From the NCBI GenBank assembly GCA_030386875.1, contig CM059572.1:41394232-41458231 (forward strand): DNA of 64,000 nucleotides. The letters run 5' to 3'. The notes under the pieces are model-generated. The model ran no database searches. It saw only the letters and a list, made by a program, of their open reading frames with translations, and was not told where the DNA came from. The first letter of the stretch is position 1. Each line of letters starts with the position of its first letter. Shown here one piece after another: positions 24,901 through 39,900 of the stretch. A program made the translations under genes and the position numbers. The stretch is from Morinoia aosen (lineage: Eukaryota; Arthropoda; Malacostraca; Amphipoda; Talitridae).

Positions 24901-27900
24901 TATCAGCAGCAGCCCCTTAATTTGTGTAGAAAATTCGCCCGCAAACAAATTCCACAGAGTTTGAAAAATTTTAACTTGAGGCTATTTATCGTTGAGAGTT
25001 TCCACTCAGCTTTTTACATTTTAATTTTTCTACCCTCAACGAGTTTAAGTTAAAAATGGAAGTCATGTAAATGTACATAATTTTTCAGCCGCTAAATCAA
25101 CGAGATATCGATACTCTTTGACACACTTCCATCTTCTTGACTCGACTTGACGCCATTATGGCTACGTCCCATGAGGAAAATTTTCCATTTTATTAACACG
25201 CCACCAAAATTAACAAGAAATGCACACCCTTCTTGTTTCGGGTGTCCTTTTCCTCGTTGTCCCATGGGTGAGTGCACTCATTATTTTGCTAACCAAGCTT
25301 GTTGATATTCGAATTAAATATTCATTTCGCATTAAACGACTCAAAATTATTCTTTCCTCGTCGATGAGACCTGTTGTAATGCGAACACATTCCCCTTTAG
25401 GGAGGTGGCTTATTCCCCACAGGCAAGGTTATACCTGACGTGACATGCTTCACGCTCGTGCTTTTGCGCCCGCTGTGACATTATGTTTACTTTCAGCGAA
25501 TCGATGCCGCTCAGCACACTCGCACACCAAAGAAAGAGTATCACAGTTCTTACACTTTGGTGAAAAAGCAGCTGTAGGTTTGAGAACACCGTTTTAAAAA
25601 GCTTTACAAACTTTCTTATGTAAGAAAAATGAAAATTATTGTTTAGTATTTCAATAGCGCTGCCTGTTGATGTCTGCATGTTTACGTTTAACATCAACAG
25701 AACGATATAACGATCGCTCGGGAGCGAAAAATCGATCACTCGAGAACGAAATAGTGATCACTCGTGAACGAATTAACGACCACTCGAGAACGAAATTACG
25801 ATCGCTCGAGAACGAATTAACGATCACTCGAGAACGCATTAACGATCACTCGAGAACGCATTAACGATCACTCGAGAACGCATTAACGATCACTCTAGAA
25901 CGAATTAACGATCACTCGAGAATGAAATTACGATCACTCGAGAACGCATTAACGATCACTCGAGAACGAATTAACGATCACTCGAGAACGAATTAACGAT
26001 CACTCGTGAACGCATTAACGATCACTCGTGAACGCATTAACGATCACTCGAGAACGCATTAACGATCACTCGAGAACGCATTAACGATCACTCGAGAATG
26101 AAATTACGATCACTCGAGAACGAATTAACGATCACTCGAGAATGAAATTACGATCACTCGAGAACGCATTAACGATCACTCGAGAACGAATTAACGATCA
26201 CTCGTGAACGAATTAACGATCACTCGTGAACGCATTAACGATCACTCGTGAACGCATTAACGATCACTCGAGACCGCATTAACGATCACTCGAGAATGAA
26301 ATTACGATCACTCGAGAACGAATTAACGATCACTCGAGAACGAATTAACGATCACTCGAGAATGAAATTACGATCACTCGAGAACGCATTAACGATCACT
26401 CGAGAACGAATTAACGATCACTCGAGAATGAAATTACGATCACTCGAGAACGAATTAACGATCACTGGAGAATGAAATTACGATCACTCGAAAACGAATT
26501 AACGACCACTCGAGAATGAAATTACGAGCACTCGAGAACGAATTAACGATCACTGGAGAATGAAATTACGATCACTCGAAAACGAATTAACGATCACTCG
26601 AGAATGAAATTACGAGCACTCGAGAACGAATTAACGATCACTGGAGAATGAAATTACGATCACTCGAAAACGAATTAACGACCAGTCGAGAACGAATTAA
26701 CGATCACTCGAGAACGCATTAACGATCACTCGAGAACGAATTAACGATCACTCGAGAACGAATTAACGATCACTCGAGAACGAAATTACGATCACTCGAG
26801 AACGAAATTACGATCACTCGAGAACGAATTAACGACCACTTGAGAACGAAGTTACGATCACTCGAGAACGAAGTTACGATCACTCGAGAACGAAGTTACG
26901 ATCACTCGAGAACGAAGTTACGATCACTCGAGAACGAATTAACGATCATTCGAGAATGAATTAACGATCACTCGAAAACGAATTAACGATCACTCGAAAA
27001 CGAATTAACGATCACTCGAAAACGAATTAACGACCACTCGAGAACGAAGTTACGATCACTCGAGAACGAAGTTACGATCACTCGAGAACGAATTAACGAT
27101 CATTCGAGAACGAATCAACGATCACTCGAGAACGAATCAACGATCACTAGAGAACGAATTAACGATCACTAGAGAACGAATTAACGATCACTAGAGAACG
27201 AATTAACGATCACTCGGGAACGAATTAACGATCATTCGAGAACGAAATAACGATCACTCGAGAACGAAATAACGATCACTCGAGAACGAAATAACGATCA
27301 CTCGAGATTAGATTATTAGATTATAAGTTAGTTTAAGCCTCCCTAACCGCTACAAAAAAGAGCGTATCGAAGAGAGGAAGGAGGAAGGCACCATTTAGTA
27401 TGGAGATAAGAGAATGAGGAATCTATGCAGAAGGGGCATAGAAACAGTAAAGTTGAGAAAGAAGTTCACGAAACAAGATTAAATTTGAAGAAGAAAGTCA
27501 GAGGTGCTGAAAAACAGGACAGTAGTGAACCGAAAAAAGGTGGTCCTTAACATAACAAAAAACATTTTATTTCAACAAAAAGAAGGCCTACCTAACTCTC
27601 AGCTCGGGCCCTCACATTTTTCCCCTGGGAGCGCTAATTCCCATAGATACAATATCTGTATCCCCCTGAGGGGACGATCACTCGAGAACGAAATAACGAT
27701 CACTCGAGAACGAATTAACGATCACTCGAGAACGAATTAACGATCTCTCGAGAACGAATTAACGATCACTCGAGAACGAAATAACGATCACTCGAGAACG
27801 AAATAACGATCACTCGAGAACGAAATGACGATCACTCGAGAATGAAATAACGATCACTCGAGAATGAAATAAAGATCACTCGAGAGCGAAATAACGATCA

Positions 27901-30900
27901 CTCGAGAGCGAAATAACGATCACTCGAGAGCGAAATAACGATCACTCGAGAGCGAAATAACGATCACTCGAGAGCGAAATAACGATCACTCGAGAGCGAA
28001 ATAACGATCACTCGAGAGCGAAATAACGATCACTCGAGAGCGAAATAACGATCACTCGAGAGCGAAATAACGATCACTCGAGAGCGAAATAACGATCACT
28101 CTAAAGCTGAAAAAAATCGCTATTGTGAAGAAATAATTCCCCTGTACTGACGCATACTAATCACTCACTCGGTACGCCAAGTATCTCAAGTAAAACTAAA
28201 TCCAAACTACTTTTCAAACGACGCACATTTATTAAAAAATAAGAGTGCACAAGGAAGAAAACTGTCAGTGTGAGCCTAGAGTCAAAATTTCAAAGCAGGT
28301 CTGCCAGCGCTCAAGACACCGATTGTCGGCAATCATTCTTACCCCGAGTAAACAATCCTTCCATAGTTCGTATGAGTTGCGATCAATATTTCCATACTGA
28401 CATATTCTCAAAAATGCATTAATTTAAACTTCCAGCAATTTAGACTGCAATACTTCTGATACATTCCAATGGACGTCCTCGCGAGTTCGAAAAACTGAGC
28501 TTCCTAGGCAATCCGTTGATGAACCTTCCTGTTGTACATGTACAAAGCCAGACCTCACATTGCTAATTAAATTTAAACTCATTTAAACTTTTAATTACTT
28601 TCTTTATAAAACTTAGAAAAATCTAACAAGGAAAATATATTTTAATGTTTCATCGCAATCACTTATTCGACAGTTGAGATGGGTATTATGATACCTATTT
28701 ATGTTCAATGTCCAAGGATCTTTATGTTGAGACATTTTATAAATCAAGAATGATTTTTGTATCATCTTTATCAGAAATAAGCTTTTTTCTCTCTATTCTG
28801 TTCACATTTTCCTTCCTATGTGTATTGAAAACAACAAATTCGTGTCTACGTCGTGACCTATTTCTTAAATTTGTTCCATTCCAAAACGAATGCATCATTG
28901 TGGACACGGTCTACGGTCTCTAGGGACAAATAGAGCAGCAAGTAGTCACGAGAAATCTGTGAAAGCTACTAGAACTTGAGCCCTGCGAGAACTATGATTT
29001 TTTCCTCAAAAATATGAAAAAACAGAGTGCATGTCAAACTATGAAAACCTAACCACCGTCTTGGTTAAGCCTTTTCAGATTGTAAAATGACAATTCAACA
29101 CCGTATGGTGCATAAGTGCATATAATCATAAATTCATGGAGCTCCAGCGATGGACTCCATATTAAAAAATAGGATTAGGCGATCCATTAACAATTCAGTC
29201 CAATACTATTCCAATCACAGTCGGCTTTTCTCGTTGAGTGATATTTCAATTCATTAAATCCCCAGAATGTCCCTTAATTACTAAACTTTGATGACGTTTA
29301 GACCCCACGCTGAAACTCGTGGCTAATGAAACAACAACGCAAGAATGAGCTTCGAGTTGCATTTAATACGCAAAGTTTTAAATATGTATTTAATCCGTCA
29401 TACGTTGAAGATATATTCAATACTCAATATTCTGAATACGTATTCAATAGGCCACGTTAAGTTGGAATACGAGTTTAGATTAGATTATAAGTTAGTTTAA
29501 GCCTCCCTAACCGCTACAAAAAAAGAGCGTATCGAAGAGAGGAAGAAGGAAGGCACCATTGAGTATGGAGATAAGAAAATGAGGAATCTATGCTGAAGGG
29601 GCATAGAAATAGTAAGATGAGAAAGAAGTTAATGAAATAAGATAAAAGTTGAAGAAGAGAGTGAGAGGTGCTGAAATACAGGACAGCAGTGAACCGAAAA
29701 AAGGTGGTCCTTAACATAACAAAAAAACTTTTATTTCAACAAAAAAAAGCCTACCTAACTCTTAGCTCGGGCCCTCACATTTTTCACCTGGGAGCGCTAA
29801 TTCCCATAGATACAATAGTTGTATCCCCCTGAGGGGGGAATACGAGTTTAATACGTTAAGTTTCAATGAGAGTTCAATACGTGAAGTTTTCAATACGTTT
29901 TTAATACGTAAAATTTAATACGTTACAACGCAGATCACAATAGGAACTACCAGTCCCTACCAGTTGACTGAAACTACCAGTTGAGTTTTCGGAACAACAA
30001 TAATACTTCAGCTGGCCTCCGTTGATGTTGAACATTTTTAGGAACGAGCGCTTTTCATGTTTTCTTGAGAATCTTATTTATAACAAGGAGTACAAACAGA
30101 GACACTCAAATACTTACAAAATATGAAAGAAGAAACTATTCCAAAAATGTCTTCGTAGACGAGTTCAATCCACAAAGGTGAAGATATATTTTCTTTAATG
30201 TTATTAAACACTAATTTTTTACAATATTTATAACAAAGCTATATTTGATTCCAAGTTCATGAATACTACTACTACTACTACTACTACTACTAAATGAAAC
30301 GTGATGGAACATTTAAATAACAAATAAGAGATGAATTAGACAAGTTCCCACACGCATTTCACATTCCAACAGTTTACAGCTCTTGTTGCATAGCTCGTGA
30401 ATTGTTTGATTGGAATGCAATCGGAACTCTGACAGTTTTTGATTTAACACACTTGAGTTGAATGTGAAATTACAATCGAACACAGTACGCAGAGAACTTC
30501 TCGACTGATGGAAACATTTAACCGGTAAAAAAAATTGAAAAATCCATATCACAGAGTTTGAAATTCCTTAGCCATAAAACAAACACGTCAAAAAGCGAAG
30601 AGAAGGGACCATTCATTATGGACCGTAGATAAGAGGAAATCTATGCACAAGGTGTGTTCCCACACATGATCTCCTACGCACACAAACAGCAAGTTAAGAG
30701 GGAAGAGGAAGGAAAGGCAAAGAAGAAGTGGCGATGAAATTATGGAAGCTGAAAAAAGTCAAGTGGGCACAAAAGATAGAAGTCGCGAAGGCGCGAGCCC
30801 CAAAAACATAGAGATAAGATAAACTTTGCTAACATAAGTTTATCGCCCATTCTATGCCCTTCAAAGGGAACAAACAAATCTATGCATAAATGACTACAAA

Positions 30901-33900
30901 ATTGTAGCATTATCTACCAATCTGAAACAGATGAGCAAGTTATTCCAAGAAGACAACCAACTTAAAACAAACTCGGCACGAGCATTTCGTCTAGTCTCAA
31001 TAGTGTAGGATTTAGGAAGCATTGAAACTTCGCCCCACTGGAAATGTCAATTTTCGTTATTTTCTTCACCAGTTCCTTGGTGCTTCCGCTGGTATTAACA
31101 CTTTGACTGCGACTACTAAGTATTAAGTTCAACACCAAACTCAAATTTAATGTCAATTGTATTAAGCTATTTGAAAAATACTAAACATGAACTGGATCGT
31201 GCCTTCATTTAGCTTTGATTAAATATTTATGAAAATTGGTTTCGCAACTACTGGCCGGTCAGCAACATTGTGAAAATGACCTCCGTGTACCACCGGTGGC
31301 GCACCTCGCAGGTAAAGTGTTAAAGATGAACGGTAGCCAGCACACTACGAGCAAAGCCTTATTTCTAATGAATACTTCATGATACTGTCCTGTCATAATA
31401 CTAAAATAACGTAAGCATTGAGGCTTTGGTAACAATGAATATAATCTAATACAATTCTCTCTTAGATCATGTTAGCAGTCAAACTGTAGTTAAAATAAAT
31501 ATTCCAACAAACCGCTCTATTTTAACTCTATGATCACATAAGAAATACGGAACTCTACACTACACAACCAAAGATTTTTAAATTGGTACTTGAAGCACAA
31601 ACTGAAGACGCAGTACTTACTCGACAGACTAGTTTCATGTAGATATAATAATACATCCCCTCTAGAGGATTCTTGGAGAATACGACAGCATTAGCAGGGG
31701 TAAAAATATTGCATCATTTGCACGTATAGATTTCCATAGGCATGCGACAGTAAAAATGTCAAGAATATTGCATATATAGATTTTGAAAGAGACGTTGAAT
31801 GAAAGGTATTGAGTATCACAGCTGCGTTAAGTTTGAGCATCTCCGTTGAATACAAAACATTGTACACCCAAAACGCGCCTCGGCATCGCTCGTATATGCT
31901 GCTTACGATATTTAGAAAATGTGTTTCTTTGTCTAACTTCTGTCGATATAGTAAGTAATTTTCACCCGTTATTGTTTGATTTTGACTAATTTTGTTAGCA
32001 CTTTGTGCTAGTTTTAATTGGACGTTTTAAAGTACAAATTTTTGCGACACGTCGGTTGGCACAACCTGCGACTACTTGCAAAAGTGGCAACGTGACCAAT
32101 TTAAGGACGAACGGACGAAAAATTAACAACAATGACTAAAAAAAAGAGTAACTAATTCACACGCATGAAAGAATATATTAGCCGAGTATCATGACGAGGA
32201 AGAAAAACAACAAATAAATTCCTGTACGGTCACAAATGGCTCTGGATCCGCAATACCCGCAGAATAATGCTATAATTATTTCACAATCCTTCTTTAGTTC
32301 AATGGGCTCCGACAAGCTAAAAATCGACAGTATAATAGTTTCTACGAGAATCCTAGTTTCTAGATTATCTTGATTGTACCTTTTGAAAGCAAGTTTATTT
32401 ATACGGTGTTCAAAATCCCGTTTGTTCATAATTTATCTTTTAGGAAATTTGCTCGACTTCAAGCTTAGTTCCCATCTTGAAAACTAGTTGAATCTAAGTT
32501 GATTTTTCTACGTTGGTGGTATGTTATTTGTTTAGGCTTTTTCAAGAGAAATTTGCACTCAGGGAAGTTTTATTTTTTCAGCACAATAGTAATAACCCTG
32601 ACGGGTCACATTTTCACCGAAAGTCGAACTCGAGTAGCACCAAGAACTGTGCATTCAGGGAAAAGTTTCGCACCATCTCGCTAGTGCGGGCTGGAAGATT
32701 TTCTGTCGTTCCAATGGTCCTGGAAGGCTTTGAGCTTGGACTGCTGGTCGATCTCTTGCTCCACCAACTGCCTGTACCTTGGCTTGCCTGACTCCAATTT
32801 AACGTTAAACTCCTCCAGCTTTGCCACGATCTCAGCCATCGTGGTATCCTTTATGATTCGTTTAGGTGAAGAAGTGTTCGAAGTTTGCGTTGAAGCGCTG
32901 CGATTCCCAGATTGGATTCCTGAATCCCCGAGCGATGTTCTCTTCAAAGACCGCCGTGTTTGAAGCCGAGAAGGCGGAGTCACTATAGTTGTACTGACAA
33001 CTCCGTCAAGAATTCTATCGGATATACTTTTGGCCCAATAGCTGACGTCGTGTTCGAAAACAACTTGCTTGGTTTCTTCTGCTGCCAGTTCGTTGTGTAT
33101 CTCGCGCTTGAAAACTTTGCCCAAATCAGCTTGGGCGGCAGCCAGAGTGGACCAGAGTAACCGACGACAGAACCTCTGCAAATCTGGTGGGAGGTCGTCA
33201 TTAAAATGAATTCGATTTTGTTGTTCCGAAGGTTCAGGCTCATCAGCCTTATTTGCGTCTGCATTTTGAAGTTCATCTGCGCATCCTTTCAAATCAAGCC
33301 CAGTATTTTTATCCTTGGGGTAACGTTTCTTCTTCCCATCGAATACTAAATTACCAAGAGAAGCATTGATTTCAGCAACCTTTTTCGGCTTTGAGATTTT
33401 TCTCTTTGGTTTATCCTCAATTTGTGAAGTGTTCATCCTTGGTTTTCCCCCAATTCGGGAGGGATTCGCCCAGGGTCTTCCCTCGATTCGAGAAGGGTTC
33501 ACTCTGGGTTTCTCTTCAATTCGAGAGGGGTTCATTCTAGATTTTTCTTCAATTTGAGAAGGCCTCACACTGCCGGTAGTTAATTTCTTTGAACGCCTCA
33601 TGCGACCCTTGAAAGCTCCATCTTTGAAATTCATCGCTGCCACGGTATGTCCATCAATTGTCATTTTCGACACAGAAATCCTTTCTCTGGCACTCCGTGG
33701 CATCACTGTCGGAGTTCTCGGTCGCTCCACAACTTCTGGCGCACTCTCCGTTTCAGTCACCAAAACTGGCAGTTTCACAGCCCCACTTTTGGGTGTTTGT
33801 GGCTGAAAAAAGTCACCGTCATCAATGAGGCTTGACCGACGGACTTCCCGTTTAATAAAATCAAACACGATTTTGTTTCTTCTCTGGACGAGGTGCCGAA

Positions 33901-36900
33901 TATTTGCTGAATTAGGGACGACAGGATACGATGTTTGAGCAACGTGACGTGGGGAAGGCTTCGTTGAGGTTTTCTTCTTTATCTTTTCTAGACCGACAAG
34001 ATCCTCGACTGATCTCAGTCTGTCCTTCTTTGCTGCTTTCTTCGCGTTTGGCTTTTTTCGAATGGCTCCAGTGGCTGTGTTTTCATCGTGTGTAACTTTG
34101 GGCTCAATTGGCTGCAGTTTCTTAACGAGAGTAGGGCTTGCAATTTCGTACGTCGTACCGTTTATGTTCGTCACTCGCGGGTTATAAACTGGACTCAATT
34201 TCCGCCTGGGCAAATAACTCTTGAGAATTTCGTCATCGACCATTCTGTGGCTCGATGTCCTCATCCCTGATGCAGTTGGTGGTAAGGGCATTTTCTTCGT
34301 GAAGCTCATAATAGACGAAGAAAGATCGGAATGCTCAAACGCGCTGGGACAGGTATACTCGCTCGAGACACCAATTTGTTCATTTTTTAAGCTTATTTTT
34401 TCTTCGTTTGGATCTTTAACAGGTGACGTGTCATCCAAACGGGCAGATACTACAATACCATCATCTGAAAGATCGTCCGCGTTCTCTTCTTGTATAGCAT
34501 TGCTCTGATCAAACAAGTCACTCAAAAAGTAAGAATTTTCATCAGCTTCCCAGTCAACGACGCCATCCCAAGGATCAGAGACGCTTGGCTTTGTTTGAGC
34601 ATCAAGAACAGGCCACTCAGTGTTCGATGCAGAATTTATATCAGATCTCAGTCTCTCGTTGAATTCCTTTAGTTGTACACCAACGGGCCTATATTGGAGG
34701 TCTTCTGCATAGTTCCCGTGAATATCTTCAGCCATTTCAGTACACCCGAACTCATCTTCAACGGTGCAAATGTTCAGGAAATTGTCCTCGTCTGTTTCTC
34801 CAGCCAGCGTGGCAGCGCCTCCTTCGCTAATGACGTGCGCGGAGTCGGTGACTTTCTGAATGTGCTGATCCTCTCCGCCCGCGTCTCCGGTCCGCTCCTG
34901 CGGGCGAAGAGGCGGCACATCAGCACTTCTTAGTCACACCTTCACAGAGTTTAGCCTCACTCGGCTTTTTTCGTCACACATTACAGTTTTTCACCTCATT
35001 TAGCTTGTCATCCTGTACTTCGAAACTAGCATGTCCAAGCGTCACGGTTTACAGGTCTAAGACCCAAGATTGTCGCATCTAAAACCCCGAATAAGCATTT
35101 CCTAACTCAATTAAAATACTCAAATACACATATGGCATATTTTTACCCAGCAGCTGAAATATTCAAATCACTATTCGCATGTCCATACCCCAAATTGACA
35201 CACCCAAACCTCACAATTGACAAGTCGAAAAACAGCGACTGGCGTACCTAACTAAGCCTCGTAAATATCTTATCCAAACTTTACAATGGGCATAACCTTA
35301 CCCTGCGATTTGCATTGAGAAACCTCGTAGTTCCCATTTCGCCCCGCTTCTCAAGGCTGACTGCATCTTACATATTTACTGCATGCTATTAGTATCTAAG
35401 AACAAAATGAGTTCTCAATTGTCGATCTCTGAAGACATTTTCTTTTATGATGAGTTGGACAACTCTTCAAAATAAAATAGTCATTTTATAACTGAGCAAA
35501 ACTGTACTGGAACACTGATTCGTGAGAAGTACAAATCTTTCAGGGAATCATAAATTAGAATGAGCAAAGAAAGCGGAGAATTTCACATTAGCAGCAAGAC
35601 ACGGCTGAGGGCACAGTTAACAAATCAATAACTCCAGGTTGTTTGCAGCAGCGCCATGGAGATTGGCCTCACAAGCGCACGTCGATGCAAAAACAACGAC
35701 TTCATATAAATCGTAAACCAGTGAGTGACCATGAACTACAAATGACACACATAATTTAGATGACTTTCATTCCGAGTAATTGGTAAAGAACCAAAGTTAG
35801 CGTTGCCAGATAACGACAGTCACTTGTTTGTTGTATGAAGGAATGCATTAAGTTATGATTGGTGGTTCATATAGATTTCTGAGCCGAATTATGAATCACA
35901 GGTCGATGTTCACCGACGATGTTTGTTGGAAAGTAAAAGGTCGGCAACCACGAAGGGCACCCTTAAATAAATGTGATCAGATAGTGAGGAAAGAAATGAC
36001 TCTGTAGCGGATAGTAAAATAAATGCTTAAACGCTCCACAGCGTGCGCGCGTACTCTTTTATTGGCTTAGAAAAGGAAAGTCAATTAAGGAGTAGAACTG
36101 CTCATAAAAGACAATTCTCCTCCAGAGGATCCAATTATTTTACGAACCTACTCATAGGAGAGTAGCATACTTCTATTTAAACCAAATTCGTTATCGATTT
36201 AAAACGTAATAAATATTTTGATTTTGATTTTGATTGATTCAAGTTGGTTCAACTTGAAGGGCAAATAGTTGAAACTTATTTTTGAAAGTGGATCATCAGC
36301 ATTCAGATATCAGAAAAATCTCATCCCAAATTCTTTTCGTACAAAAAAAATCGACTTTCTCACCGAATTGCAAAAAATAATGTAATATACCCAAATACAC
36401 AATTGAAATATTCCACATAAATATCACAAATTTGAAGTTCATAAGCTTTCATAAACTCAACCTTTATATTTAAACTAAACTATAAACTTTGGAGGCTATT
36501 GACATCCAGAAAAAAATTTTCAAGTACGCTTACTGTGATGCGTAGAAAATCTATAGCAAATCTAGAGTGGCCAAAACGCTAGTGAAGAATATAGGTAAAA
36601 AAATACATTCAAATTCAAATAAAAAAATGTATTGCTTTGCTCTACAGTACAGTTTAAACTGATCACAAGCATACATCTGAGAGTCAAGCAGAACTGTATT
36701 CAGAGAGTCTGGATTTGCGGACACTATTGGCTTATTGATCAGCGCCACACTCTTGCGAGGCGGAATGTACCTAAGTCCGGGCGATGTTATACGAAATCGC
36801 ACTTGCTGTGCGCATAATTCATGCTTGGATGCGTTTCTTTTGGGTTAAAATGAGACTGAAGGATTGGATGTGACATAAAGAAGGGCAAAGCACAACAGAC

Positions 36901-39900
36901 CGCATGAATCGTGTTTGAAAAAGAAATCAAATGGGTGAGTTTTTGAGTGACTTCACAGCCAGGCAAAGTGGTATAGCAGTTAACGAAAAACAGTCTTTGT
37001 AAGTAAAGACGATGCGTCTTTCAAACAGGTCCACACTCGTGTGTTACCCAAACGCTAAAATTATCTACTGTAAAGAAATTTAACTGGATCTTCATCTCGC
37101 AAGAAATTAATGAGCACAATACGTATATTGGAAAGCTTTACCCGCTATAGCATAACTACGTATATGTTCTCGCTGAAAAGTTTTGGGCGGTGCTAATTTG
37201 CGCTACGTTTTAAATTCAGAAATTCGAATACTGACAACAAGTTACTTAACTTCAGATTATTGCAGCATTATCACCCGAAACTAAAGAGAAAAAGAAAACT
37301 TCAGGAGAAGTCAATGTATCGAAATAAAATTAGGTCGCGTAGACTAACGATAATTTAACATAGGACCAAACTAGGACGCAAAAGGAATTCATAAATACAA
37401 CTGTTGGCAGATTTAACTGCAATTACATACTCTAATAAAGCCTCTACAACGTTTGGGATGAGGTGGTGACGTGAAATTTGACTCAGAATCTCCAGATAGA
37501 GCACTCGGCTCGAGCACACAATTTACACTGGGAGTCCGAAAAACAAAAAAAAATATTGTTACTTCTAGAAGCGATACGCGCGACTTGGAAGCACCATTTC
37601 GAAATAAAATAACTTCCAATTTGTACAGTTTGTGCAAATAAAATTAAATCTAAATGCAAAAAAATCTTCGATTGGAAAATAATTCCTTACTTTTTTCTAA
37701 GAATAAGAATACGGGAAAGTGAAGAGCGGAATTCTGGTAGAAGCATTTGTGACAAATGCGTTAGTGAACAAATTAGCTGGGCTTCTACAGCGTGGACTTT
37801 TCTGAAAATGTTACTCATGGCTTTAAAGCTTAGTTTATGAGAGATAATCACCATCTAGACCCGAGAACATTGTGTTACAAGCAAATTTTGAGTCCAGGAA
37901 AGAGGAGGGCAACAAATGGTATGGATTTAAAAGATCACGAAATTAAAGCACAAAGAGTGTTTTCCCACTCTGCGCTCAGAAACAGCAAGATTAAATCAAG
38001 TTTAGGAAACAAAATAACTGTTTAAGAAGAAATGATAGGCGCTGAAAAATGAACACCTGTGAGACGAAAAGAGATGGATGAGAACAAAAAAAAAACACTA
38101 TTCTATTTCAACAAACCATGGCCAATCTAACCTTCAACTAGGGATGTCTCAACTTCTCCGTGGAAGCTTTAATTTTACTAATTTTCAGAGACATGAATGA
38201 TAGTTGTAGCCCATTGAGAAGATACAACTACAGAAATAAAGTGAAAACTGCAACGGAGGCAAATCGAGCAGTTGACGGAACACCGGCATTACCAATTTAT
38301 TGAACTACGAAAACGGAAGGTGTAATAGAGGCAAACGAGATGGCGCAACAAACGGATGTTTGCGTACTACTGAAATTTGTTTTGAAAATGCATTACAGTA
38401 GTAGGATAAACTGAGAATGTGAGAGCAGTTAACCAAGATTTGAAGCAGTCCTGAGATAATCTTAGGTCCTGAGTAGTTACAAAATAGAAAAAGTTATCTG
38501 AAAAATAAAAACCGAGCAGAAGCATGCTCTAATATTTATGGCATCTTCATTCCGAGGCCCAATATCGTATTCTGAATTGCATATTTACCTTTTATGATCC
38601 ATTGTTCAACGTCGAAGATTAACAACTTTATCTGCAACTGTTTGACGAGAGTACGCACATAATTTATGATCACTTACGTCATAAAAAAATTGATTTTCCT
38701 ATCCTGTTTAGAAAAAAAACAATGTACTGCTACGAGCTCAACATTGCAAAGTATAAATGTACTCACATTGTCAGTGGGAGTGGCAGTCTCAGGGTAGTTT
38801 TGGATCAAATATTCGACCATTTCTGCGTTGCCAGACAAGACGGCCTTGTGCATCAGTCCCAAGCCCTGCGTTTGACAAGCTATTTTTATAACAGCGTCTA
38901 CATTTCAGTCATCGAAGCTCTATAATCAATGTGAATAACGGAACAAAAACATCTCGGCAATGAGAATATCTATTATATAGCATCAGAATCTTGGTAAAAA
39001 TATAGTTTAAGCCAATATATTTTAGGAAATTCGACTGATGAAGCTGAGAACGCATTTGAAAACAAAAAATGAAGTGCTTAATGCCTGCCAAAATGCGAGC
39101 AAATTGTTTACGAAGAAATGGCCTAATATGAAGTCAAATGAAGACGTCACAAGTTTTGAAATCTGAACCATATTATAGTGTTGCGCAAAATAACTGGTCT
39201 TTACGTTACGAACCCATGTCACTAAATAACTTGTTTCCTTAAATTTTCCATCAATTGCTCATTTTTGACAAGATTTATGTGTAACGCTCTACACTTTCGT
39301 GATGTAGCAAAACTCCTATCGGAAATACTACACAAATTCCAACTTTCTCAACACTAAACCTCCCATGAAACACTATTATTCCCTAAAGCATCAAATACAC
39401 GAGAATTTCGACTCGAAAAAAGTTATGTTTGCAAGCGACCGAGTGACCAAACACTCACCTGGCTGTCCTTGGACCTGGCAATTTTCCTCCTGTCGAGCAA
39501 AGTTTTGAGGTCTCTGAGGTTGCCTCGTTCTGCAGCATCGTGAACCAGGTCGATTTTGGACTGTTGTGAAGAGAAAACACCGCATGAGGGCTTTGCATCA
39601 TGCACGCAACTGGATCAAATACACCACTGCATCAAAAACACCATTAGATCAAATATACCTTGGGATCAAATGTACCATTGAATTACACACACCATTGGAC
39701 CTAATAAACGGACATGAACTGCTTAACTCGTATTCTACAAATGAAATATATTGGAAAACACGCGTATTTGAATCTGAGAGGCAATGGTATTCCGTTTCCA
39801 AATATTGTGTTAGAGCATAATTATTATCCTTTAGCTGGAATTTATTTCTTTCTTGATGTTCCACAAAAAGTTTTAGAATTCTTTTGCCTCAATTTGAAGC

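Noticed and set aside
25697-28110. CRISPR-like array
   Set aside because: The 22-bp units are contiguous with no unique spacers; it is a minisatellite in an animal genome.
34736-34918. GTG at 34918 as start of the 745-codon frame
   Set aside because: Not an animal start codon; a splice acceptor at 34898-34900 explains the open upstream part better.
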